A stretch of DNA of 6,616 nucleotides, taken from Planctomycetota bacterium. Its GTDB lineage: Bacteria; Planctomycetota; Planctomycetia; Isosphaerales; Isosphaeraceae. The stretch covers positions 1-6,616 of the forward strand of contig JAKBCQ010000152.1 of assembly GCA_021807585.1 (NCBI GenBank), in the 5' to 3' direction. The stretch's first letter is position 1, and each line of letters opens with the position of its first letter. The notes under the pieces are model-generated. The model made no database searches. It worked only from the letters and a program-made list of their open reading frames with translations, and was not told the origin of the DNA. The position numbers and the translations under genes were made by a program. Positions 1-5,129 of the stretch are shown here, piece by piece.

Positions 1-29
1 GATAGCACGAATCCGCGCATCGGATGATC

Positions 30-44
30 CAAACCTTCGGTTTG
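30..44. terminator. hairpin at end of minus-strand operon
   Basis: A perfect 6-bp stem, CAAACC / GGTTTG, closes on a TTC loop 14 bases beyond the stop codon of the 39-aa ORF. Read on the plus strand it is followed by TTTAAT, so it could end a plus-strand transcript entering from the left. Read on the minus strand the bases after the stem are not T-rich, so intrinsic termination of the toxin operon is less clear. The hairpin is seen directly; its function is inferred. Confidence 0.4.
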
Positions 45-58
45 TTTAATCTCGATAG

Positions 59-178
59 CTACTGATCGAATACGGGATCGTCATTCAGGTCGGGATCCTT
101 GGCGCGGAATTCGGTGAGGAGATCATTCTGATATTCGGCGATCACATGATCGAGAGATCGACCGGGATGGAGGCTCAT
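59..178 (-). CDS. 39-aa micro-ORF at the end of the HicA-like operon
   Basis: This small ORF runs ATG to TAG and encodes 39 residues. It begins MSLHPGRSLDHVIAEYQ and ends in an acidic stretch, DPDLNDDPVFDQ. The family is not recognised. There is no signal peptide or membrane segment, and the predicted character is a short helix (about residues 9-26) followed by an acidic tail. It starts 18 bases after the HicA-like stop, in the same direction, with a weak GGAAAG ribosome-binding match about 9 bases upstream, and a hairpin follows its stop. That position makes it a plausible third gene of the operon. An acidic tail would suit a small protein that contacts the basic toxin, but this is inference. 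At this length a chance ORF cannot be excluded. Confidence 0.4.
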   Translation of the reverse strand: MSLHPGRSLDHVIAEYQNDLLTEFRAKDPDLNDDPVFDQ

Positions 179-196
179 TAATGAGATCTTTCCAGT

Positions 197-475
197 TCAC
201 TCGATCACGTTCTTCATTCTTAAAATCTCCTCATACTTCTCACGGCTCAATGGGCATCTCACAAGATCTTGGAATTGCTGATTGTTAATCTTGCACTGCT
301 TCGCCATTCGATTCATCATGGCGTCTCCGAGATCCCTTTTCCCTCCACGGCTTGTTTTTGTGCGCGCCCTTGTTTTAAGTCCGTCCATCGTATAATAGAC
401 AAAAAAATGATGATCTCCTGATAATTCTTGAAAACCCTTTGATGTCAAGGCCCGTTCAACTTCTTTCTTAGACAT
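197..475 (-). CDS. HicA-like toxin (putative mRNA interferase)
   Basis: The product has 92 residues and resembles HicA/YcfA-type toxins, small dsRBD-fold ribonucleases that cleave mRNA. The N-terminus (MSKKEVERALTSKGF) matches the HicA first helix. It is followed by GDHHFF at residues 20-25, where H22/H23 occupy the place of the catalytic His in the usual GSHH motif, and then by a beta-hairpin and basic stretch (KTRARTKTSRGGKR, residues 34-47). A C-terminal extension with CPLS (74-77) makes it longer than the roughly 60-residue classical HicA. The ORF is open upstream to 520, but the ATG at 475 was chosen because it overlaps the stop of the upstream gene by 8 bases (ATGTCTAA), implying translational coupling, and because homology begins there. 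A classical small HicB gene does not follow; the upstream 352-aa gene may play that role. The HicA-like assignment is fairly secure; toxicity is inferred. Confidence 0.75.
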   Translation of the reverse strand: MSKKEVERALTSKGFQELSGDHHFFVYYTMDGLKTRARTKTSRGGKRDLGDAMMNRMAKQCKINNQQFQDLVRCPLSREKYEEILRMKNVIE

Positions 476-1526
476 CGGCGCCGGATATCTCCCTAAAACG
501 ATTATTGTAAACAACCCCAAGTTCCCGAGCGGATTTCGTCATTTTTTCGGGAACCTCATTCGCGTAAGCGTCCCAGACGAAAAAGATCTGTTCGACGATC
601 TCATTGATCAGATCCTGACGCGTATCGGCGAAAACGTTTAGATCCAGATCTTCATTCTCGACGATATATAGTTGCGAAGTTTCCTCATCCAATTTGGGGT
701 GAAATTCAACCGAATGATCGGCGAGAAGCGTTCGTCCATTCCATTCGAATCGATTCAGTTCAATCGGACTGAGATCGACGGGTTCGATCCTGGATACGTC
801 GGTCATCCGAATCGGGTTTCCTTTATTGTCGAGCGTAAAGCCTCCGGTCAGTTGAATTAAATCGCGTCGACTTTCGAATAGATCGACTTCGAGATCTTGC
901 AAATAAGTGCAATGGATTTGCTTATTAGTAGGTGGATATTTAATCGTAATGCGAAACTGATCAAATTGGATCGCGATCAATTCTCCAGTGACCGTCATCA
1001 CATCTTCTGAGATTCCTTGAGACAGCAATCGCTCGATATTTTTCGTCATTCGTCCATTAAGAGAAACTTCTGTTTGAGATCCCAATGCCAACGACGCTCC
1101 CCAACGTTCTCCTCGCCTCGGAGACAGCTTTCTCAGGATGCGAAAGGCACGATCTCTATATCCCGAATCGGGCATGATCTGACGAACCTTTTCATCATCC
1201 CCCTCGGATGTGGCTTTCGCGAATTCGACAATTTGTGATAATATATTAACATGATCTAATAAACTCGGTCCGGTTTCGTCGACAATTGACAAAGGAATTT
1301 CGAAGCCGCCTTTCATCGTTTGTCCGCACCGTAAGCGATAGCGTCTTCTCACCTCATCCGGCGGACTGAAACGTCGATTCAATGGACAATTTTCCGCCAT
1401 AGAGCCGAACAAAACCGACAAATCCGACATCCCCTCCAAAAGCTGGACGAGAACCTCAACGGATACAGAGTTATCCTTAGTCTCTTCCCCCTCGATACGG
1501 AGCAGCGCTCGCTTCAGATCGTCCAT
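468..1526 (-). CDS. 352-aa protein of unknown function, putative large HicB-like partner
   Basis: This is a soluble 352-aa protein with no signal peptide or membrane helix, and its family is not firmly recognised. Residues 1-45 look helical. Residues 177-250 alternate hydrophobic residues in short strands (VTGELIAI, FRITIKY, LIQLTGGF, RIEPVD), suggesting a beta-barrel or OB-like unit. Residues 285-325 run from a strand (LYIVENEDLDLNVF) through ADTRQDLINEIVEQ into a helix ending FFVWDAYANE. This recalls the HicB pattern of a partial RNase-H fold, in which a strand is followed by a T-xx-(E/D)-L helix, and is followed by a basic MTKSARELG tail. The start is supported by GAGGA (1533-1537) six bases before the ATG. 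It is the first gene of the operon and overlaps the HicA-like start by 8 bases, so stoichiometric expression and direct partnership are likely. The role as antitoxin is inference. GC content is much lower than in the genes to the right. Confidence 0.7.
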   Translation of the reverse strand: MDDLKRALLRIEGEETKDNSVSVEVLVQLLEGMSDLSVLFGSMAENCPLNRRFSPPDEVRRRYRLRCGQTMKGGFEIPLSIVDETGPSLLDHVNILSQIVEFAKATSEGDDEKVRQIMPDSGYRDRAFRILRKLSPRRGERWGASLALGSQTEVSLNGRMTKNIERLLSQGISEDVMTVTGELIAIQFDQFRITIKYPPTNKQIHCTYLQDLEVDLFESRRDLIQLTGGFTLDNKGNPIRMTDVSRIEPVDLSPIELNRFEWNGRTLLADHSVEFHPKLDEETSQLYIVENEDLDLNVFADTRQDLINEIVEQIFFVWDAYANEVPEKMTKSARELGVVYNNRFREISGADV

Positions 1527-1550
1527 GCTTAATCCTCGCTCCGATCAGAC

Positions 1551-1579
1551 TTTATATTCTTGTGGACAGAGATCTCTCG
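1551..1579 (-). promoter_or_regulatory. candidate promoter of the HicA-like operon
   Basis: On the minus strand TATAAA (plus 1556-1551) gives a good -10 box about 25 bases before the first start codon. The -35 position (plus 1579-1574, CGAGAG, 17-bp spacer) matches TTGACA poorly. This would fit a weak or regulated promoter. The -10 box is seen; promoter use is inferred. Confidence 0.35.
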
Positions 1580-1590
1580 CGACCCGAGAG
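1574..1590. promoter_or_regulatory. inverted repeat overlapping the -35 region, candidate operator
   Basis: CTCTCG and CGAGAG form perfect 6-bp arms around a 5-base spacer (CGACC). The repeat sits over the expected -35 region of the minus-strand operon promoter. Toxin-antitoxin operons are commonly repressed by their own antitoxin or complex binding such palindromes, so this is a reasonable operator candidate. Chance is possible because CG/GA words are frequent here. Confidence 0.3.
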
Positions 1591-1757
1591 TCGAGAAATC
1601 GATGAAAACCCCGACGCGAGAATCCATCGTGTTATTTTACGACGCATTTCCTGTTTTATCCCCCTTTGTGTTTCCAGTCGAGTGAAATCGTCCTCTCATA
1701 ATCGGATATAACGAATCCATCTGAGATTCGGGCGAGCGACGATAGACGCCAACCGTT
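1591..1757. other. intergenic stretch with one hairpin
   Basis: No convincing gene is seen here. The one structure is CGAATC / GATTCG at 1712-1717 and 1725-1730 (6-bp stem, 7-base loop). It lies beyond the end of the broken methyltransferase remnant on the minus strand and is followed on that strand by TTATAT, so it may once have been that gene's terminator. Confidence 0.3.
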
Positions 1758-2091
1758 TTATGGTTCGGACCAATGGCCGCGACGCGAGGTCTTGCGCCCC
1801 TTGGACTTAGGCGCAGTCGATTCGCCGAAGAGATCGAGGCTTGAACCGTCGGCTTCGGATTTCGGCATCGGCAAATCGATCACGGGCTAGGGTAAGGTTC
1901 TCGTTGAGCAGGATATCCCAATATGGGTCGTGTTTCTTGGTGAAAGCTTCTAGGCCGATTTGCTTGATCTCGTCGAACATCGCGAGGCAAAGCAGCGGGG
2001 CTTTGGGATAACACTTATGTTTGAATGATGAGAGGACGTCCTCGTATTGATCGCGAGAAAGATCGTAGGCGTCGGCGAGGATATCTGTCAA
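1758..2091 (-). pseudogene. C-terminal remnant of a DNA methyltransferase / type II R-M protein, frameshifted
   Basis: On the minus strand the reading frame from about 2091 encodes ILADAYDLSRDQYEDVLSSF and continues to IGLEAFTKKHDPYWDI and NENL. From memory this matches the C-terminal tail of Eco57I/MmeI-like adenine-methyltransferase or restriction-modification proteins, in which a helical YGL-x-R-x-x-(F/Y) segment lies near the end. Right after NENL an extra base (near 1893) shifts the frame. The +1 frame reads P-stop-PVIDLPMPKSEADG and continues through SSLDLFGES and KSKGRKTSRR to a natural TAA at 1758-1760, with the in-frame TAG at 1887-1889. So both a frameshift and a nonsense change interrupt an otherwise smooth tail. 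In the unshifted frame a low-complexity Arg-rich end runs to 1807. The catalytic domains are absent and no remnant of them was recognised upstream. This is therefore a fossil fragment, not a working enzyme. The family assignment is less sure than the broken state. Confidence 0.6.
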
Positions 2092-2214
2092 AATGTCCAG
2101 TACCAGGCGGGATTTAAACTCGGATGAGAAACGCCGTCGCGACTGCATGCAGGCGCCACTCCAGACGGATCCCCCCCTCCATGATGCACCTGTCGAGAAT
2201 ATGGGCGCACTACA
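2092..2214 (-). mobile_element. left-end remnant of an IS3-family insertion sequence
   Basis: Reading the minus strand from 2214, the DNA starts TGTAGTGCGCCC and runs into TCTCGACAGG, the layout of an IS3-family terminal repeat (5'-TG, then a C-run, then GGACA/CGACA). About 70 bases later an ATG (plus 2147-2145) begins MQSRRRFSSEFKSRLVLDIL, which resembles the conserved start of IS3/IS911 OrfA transposases (RRRF-x-x-EFK-x-x-V-x-L-x-x-L). After about 18 codons the similarity stops and the methyltransferase tail begins in the same frame. No OrfB (DDE) sequence and no right end are visible, so most of the element is deleted. A chance likeness of so short a peptide is possible, but the end sequence and the peptide sit at the expected spacing. 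Confidence 0.45.
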
Positions 2215-2225
2215 GTGGCGCGACG

Positions 2226-2246
2226 CGATCAAACGATCAAACGATC
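2226..2246. repeat. 8-bp tandem repeat (CGATCAAA)
   Basis: CGATCAAA occurs twice in tandem and is followed by a partial third copy, CGATC. It lies just outside the IS-like end and 13 bases before a TTGACA box. It may be replication slippage or a regulator site; no function can be assigned. Confidence 0.5.
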
Positions 2247-2259
2247 GGCTTCGTTTCGC

Positions 2260-2287
2260 TTGACAAGATCGCGGGAACGGCGATGAT
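2260..2287 (+). promoter_or_regulatory. candidate promoter of the alpha/beta hydrolase gene
   Basis: A perfect -35 hexamer, TTGACA (2260-2265), is followed after 16 bases by GATGAT (2282-2287), a 4/6 match to the -10 consensus. The spacing is acceptable and the site is about 75 bases before the chosen start codon. It lies outside the IS-like remnant. Confidence 0.35.
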
Positions 2288-2363
2288 GGCGGCGCCCCGC
2301 GGGTCGCGAAGCCGATCCGCGACTCGTCACGTGGAATCACCGATCCGACGGAGCACGGCGATC

Positions 2364-3449
2364 ATGCATGGACGTATGTCGCTATCTCAGTGTATTTTGT
2401 GCGTTTTCGCGGCCGCGGGAACGGTCGCGGGATCGTTCGCCGCCGCGGGCGAAGACGCCTCGGGGCGTTCCAAGCCGTCGAATCGGTCGCGACCAAGCGA
2501 GCATAAATCAATCGACAAATACGAGTTTGGCCGAGGCGACCGATCCTTTTGGCTGTTCGAGCCCGCCGACCCCAAGCCCAAGTCGGCGCCGGTGATCGTC
2601 TTTCACCACGGCTGGATGGCCTACAATCCCGGGATTTACGGCGCCTGGATCGAGCACCTCGTTCATCGCGGCAACATTGTGATCTTTCCCCGCTATCAGA
2701 ACGATGTCTCGACCGATCCCGGCCAGTTTTTGGCGAATTCGCTGAGCGCGACGAAAGACGCGTTCGACGTGCTGGCGACCTCGCCGAGTCACGTTCGCGC
2801 CGATCGCAAGCGGTTCGTGTTGATCGGGCATTCGGCGGGGGGGAACTTATCGGCGCTGATGGCTGCGGCGGCGAAAGAGGAAGGCCTGCCCGAGCCCAAG
2901 GCGGTCGTCGCGGTCACCCCCGGCGAGGTGAAACCGCTCGCCGAAGACGCTTTAAAAGACTTGCCTTCGACGATGCTTTTTGTCGTCACGGTGGGCGAGG
3001 ACGATCAGGTATTGGGCGATACGCGTGGTCGCGAGTTGTATTCAAGAGCGACGACGATCTCCAAGGAGCGGAAGAAATTCGTGCTCTTCCGGAGTGATTT
3101 GCACGGATTTCCACCGTTGATCGCCGATCATACGTCGCCCGCGGCGTCGTCGCGCAAGCTCGATACGGGGGAGGCGCCGTTTCGGTCGCTTCAGATGTTT
3201 GACGCCGAGGTTGACGCGCTCGACGTCGAGGGGTATTGGAAGCTCGCCGACGTGACGATCGACGCGGCTTTCGCGGGGAAAACGCTCGACGAGGCGACCG
3301 ATCGGGGGAAGAAGTGGATCGATCTCGGTCGATGGGGGGACGGCGTCGTGGTGACGCCGCCGATCATCGGTGACGATCTGGCGTCGTTTCCTCGTGTGAT
3401 CCATCCCAGCGGCGCGAAGATCATCAATTGGTTCACGCCGTGGAATTGA
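2364..3449 (+). CDS. exported alpha/beta hydrolase (serine esterase/lipase-like)
   Basis: The product has 361 residues. A signal peptide (about residues 1-30, basic start, then CVFAAAGTVAGSFAAAG) predicts export. The mature part has the alpha/beta-hydrolase order: oxyanion loop HHGW (81-84), nucleophile elbow GHSAGG with Ser157, an acid candidate Asp213/214 in VGEDD, and His247 in DLHGFP (His256 is an alternative). This points to a carboxylester hydrolase; the substrate is unknown. A C-terminal block (GYWKL 290-294, GRWGDG 322-327) recurs in related hydrolases of planctomycetes. The ORF is open back to 2124, but that extension is Arg-rich and crosses the IS-like debris. The ATG at 2364 has GGAG (2350-2353) ten bases upstream and places the signal peptide at the N-terminus; ATG 2376 is the alternative. 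It stands alone, between debris and a 370-base gap. Confidence 0.85.
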   Translation: MHGRMSLSQCILCVFAAAGTVAGSFAAAGEDASGRSKPSNRSRPSEHKSIDKYEFGRGDRSFWLFEPADPKPKSAPVIVFHHGWMAYNPGIYGAWIEHLVHRGNIVIFPRYQNDVSTDPGQFLANSLSATKDAFDVLATSPSHVRADRKRFVLIGHSAGGNLSALMAAAAKEEGLPEPKAVVAVTPGEVKPLAEDALKDLPSTMLFVVTVGEDDQVLGDTRGRELYSRATTISKERKKFVLFRSDLHGFPPLIADHTSPAASSRKLDTGEAPFRSLQMFDAEVDALDVEGYWKLADVTIDAAFAGKTLDEATDRGKKWIDLGRWGDGVVVTPPIIGDDLASFPRVIHPSGAKIINWFTPWN

Positions 3450-3820
3450 CGAGATCCTTGATTCGACCCGTCCCGGGAGGATCGGCCGAATCGATTAAGT
3501 GGAAACGATTTATAGCGAGGGGTCAAGAGTCATCATATGACGTTTGGGTTGGTGCGAACGGCGTGATTTTTGGGTTCGCTTGCGAATCGTCGAGACGTAC
3601 TGGACTCGCACGGTTCTCCGTATTAGATTTGACATATTGAGTAATCGAGAGGAGCGATTCGAGTCGAACGCGATGAAGCGATTTGGCTCGATAAGAAAAA
3701 TGGATGTGGAAAGCTGAAGTTCAGTCGATCTATAATGATTGAGGCGACGTCTTCTGTCGTTCCCGTCGACCTCCCGATGATTTTCGAGTCGCCGATTCGT
3801 TCGCCCCGAGGCTCGTGTTT
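3450..3820 (+). other. intergenic region without a convincing gene
   Basis: No convincing gene is seen in about 370 bases. A 70-codon ORF (3428-3640) has no recognisable domain and overlaps the end of the hydrolase gene. An imperfect hairpin with GATTCG (3460-3465) and CGAATC (3487-3492) arms follows the hydrolase stop but lacks a T-run, so it is at best a weak terminator. The DNA is less GC-rich than the flanking genes. The last 110 bases hold the candidate FHA promoter and leader. Confidence 0.5.
3707..3736 (+). promoter_or_regulatory. candidate promoter of the FHA gene pair
   Basis: A perfect -10 box TATAAT (3731-3736) is preceded, after an 18-base spacer, by TGGAAA (3707-3712), a 4/6 match to the -35 consensus. 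It lies about 85 bases before the first FHA start codon, leaving a short leader. Confidence 0.4.
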
Positions 3821-4417
3821 ATGTCCGCACGATTAATTGCGCTCGACGAGGGGATGGACATCGTCCTCGATCGTTCCATGATCGTGATCGGCCGTCACCC
3901 TCAATGCGAGGCGCGATTGGACTCGCTGCGCGTTTCGCGGCGGCATTGCTGCATGGCTCGAACCGACGAAGAAGTCGTCGTCCGCGACCTGGGGAGTACG
4001 AACGGGATTCGCATCAATGGTAGGCGCGTCGAATCGGGACGGCTGAGGCCGGGTGATGAATTATCGATCGCACATATTCGTTATCGTCTTGAAGTGGATG
4101 GAAACGATTCGCCGCTGACGGTCGCGGGAAGCATCGCGGATTTGCCGCGTGATTTACCGCGTGACGAGCCCCCCGCGGCGCCGCCGCGAAAATCGACTCC
4201 ACCGATTCCTCCACCGCCGCACATCAAATCGACCGCGCCCGAGGGGGAGCAGGTGTTGCGTGACGACGATTCGATCGTCGCCGCGGTTCGCAAGAAGCTT
4301 CCGGCGGAACTCAAAGATCAATGCCAAATTCAGATTGTGGTTCGGATGCCCCGGGAATCGGCGTCGCCGAATCATGATGTCGATGGAGACAACGAACCAG
4401 CATGCCGGCCCGATTAG
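3821..4417 (+). CDS. FHA-domain protein, first of a tandem pair
   Basis: The product has 198 residues with one N-terminal FHA domain, a module that binds phosphothreonine peptides and links proteins to Ser/Thr kinase signalling. All key motifs are present: GRH (24-26), SRRH (39-42), DLGSTNG (56-62) and ING (65-67), so pThr binding should be intact. Two cysteines follow the conserved His (HCC, 42-44). From about residue 95 the chain becomes Pro-rich (a DLPRDLPRD repeat and KSTPPIPPPP), then a 40-50 residue tail with a short helix/strand segment (VRKKLPAEL, QIQIVVRMP). There is no signal peptide or membrane span, so it is probably cytoplasmic. A GTG at 3815 is in frame, but GAGG (3808-3811) is nine bases from ATG 3821 and only three from the GTG, so the ATG is preferred. 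The stop overlaps the next FHA gene by 16 bases. Confidence 0.85.
   Translation: MSARLIALDEGMDIVLDRSMIVIGRHPQCEARLDSLRVSRRHCCMARTDEEVVVRDLGSTNGIRINGRRVESGRLRPGDELSIAHIRYRLEVDGNDSPLTVAGSIADLPRDLPRDEPPAAPPRKSTPPIPPPPHIKSTAPEGEQVLRDDDSIVAAVRKKLPAELKDQCQIQIVVRMPRESASPNHDVDGDNEPACRPD
4139..4162 (+). repeat. 12-bp tandem repeat inside the first FHA gene
   Basis: GATTTGCCGCGT is followed at once by GATTTACCGCGT (11 of 12 bases identical), coding DLPR twice at the start of the Pro-rich linker. It keeps the frame and looks like a slippage duplication in a flexible region. Confidence 0.7.
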
Positions 4418-4929
4418 TTCCATTAACTCCTGGAGCGGCGCCGTCGATCGCGATGCAGCGGCAAGTTTTACTGATCGGCCGTCATCCCGAATCCGACCTG
4501 CGAATTGAATCGCCCCAGATCTCCGAGCGTCATTGCTGCCTCGCACAGACGAACGGGAGTCTCGTCTTGCTCGATCTCGGCAGCCGCAACGGCGTACGCG
4601 TGAACGGGCGTTTAACGACCGAGGCGCGGATTCATGTCGGCGACGAGGTCGCGATCGCTCATCTGCTTTATCGAGTCGCCGAGGTTACCGATTCCAACGG
4701 TTCGAGCGTCGGAGCGGGTCCGGCCGCGAATTCCGCCGCCAAACCCGTTTCCAAGCGGGCCAATCCCCCCGCGGCCGCGGCTAAACCGCAGCCGCGCGAC
4801 CGCGCCGAAGCGAAGCCTCAATCCGCCAAACCCGTCGCGGTGAAATCGGACGACGATCATCCTTCGAGCCTCTCCGATCTCCCCTTCGCATTTGGAGATA
4901 CCGATCTTGTTCCGATTGACGATATCTAA
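4402..4929 (+). CDS. FHA-domain protein, second of a tandem pair
   Basis: The product has 175 residues with an N-terminal FHA domain showing GRH (26-28), SERH (41-44), DLGSRNG (58-64) and VNG (67-69); the pThr-binding residues are kept. By eye it is about 45% identical to the preceding FHA protein over some 90 residues, including the HCC after the conserved His, so the two genes look like a tandem duplication. The tail differs: an Ala/Lys/Pro-rich linker (about residues 100-150) leads to an acidic, hydrophobic end (SLSDLPFAFGDTDLVPIDDI) that could be a docking peptide. No signal peptide or membrane segment is seen. The start overlaps the previous gene by 16 bases and the nearest GGAG lies 13 bases upstream, so translational coupling is likely. 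The partner kinase is not in the window. Confidence 0.85.
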   Translation: MPARLVPLTPGAAPSIAMQRQVLLIGRHPESDLRIESPQISERHCCLAQTNGSLVLLDLGSRNGVRVNGRLTTEARIHVGDEVAIAHLLYRVAEVTDSNGSSVGAGPAANSAAKPVSKRANPPAAAAKPQPRDRAEAKPQSAKPVAVKSDDDHPSSLSDLPFAFGDTDLVPIDDI

Positions 4930-5049
4930 ATGTGATTTACAACACATATTAAATCGGTTCAAGGACGTCGAGGGAACGATCGCCGCGACGTCGTCGATCC
5001 TCACTCGCTCGTTCGCGCCGGTTCTCGTTGTTCACGCGTCGTCGCCACT

Positions 5050-5079
5050 TTGAATCGAAGTCGCGCGCGGGATACAATC
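5050..5079 (+). promoter_or_regulatory. candidate promoter of the C45-like hydrolase gene
   Basis: TTGAAT (5050-5055) and TACAAT (5074-5079), each matching the consensus at five or four of six bases, are separated by 18 bases and lie about 50 bases before the start codon. The 120 bases between the FHA stop and this site show no gene. Confidence 0.4.
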
Positions 5080-5129
5080 TGATCTTCGCCGACCGGAATC
5101 CCGATCGGGACGACAATCGAGGTCGCATC

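Noticed and set aside
476..520. Longer start for the HicA-like protein
   Set aside because: The extra 15 residues lie inside the upstream gene and precede the start of family similarity; the coupled ATG at 475 explains the data better.
1807..2340. 177-codon minus-strand frame as one intact gene
   Set aside because: Its first third is Arg/Ser-rich noncoding-type sequence outside the IS-like end, the middle is OrfA-like plus a methyltransferase tail, and the end is out of frame. It is a chance composite of debris.
2124..2363. Upstream extension of the hydrolase reading frame
   Set aside because: The 80 extra residues are basic, lack similarity to the family, bury the signal peptide and cross the IS-like remnant on the other strand.
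2549..3097. 182-codon plus-strand frame inside the hydrolase gene
   Set aside because: It is an Arg-rich out-of-frame shadow of the hydrolase with no independent features.
3428..3640. 70-codon plus-strand ORF after the hydrolase
   Set aside because: It overlaps the hydrolase end, has no recognisable motif and lacks a good ribosome-binding site; it could be chance in a gap.
4154..4546. 130-codon minus-strand frame across the FHA genes
   Set aside because: It is antisense to two well-supported FHA genes and has Arg-rich, domain-free content.
4930..4947. Short hairpin ATGTG / CACAT after the second FHA gene
   Set aside because: The stem is only five base pairs with an 8-base loop and no T-run, too weak to call a terminator.
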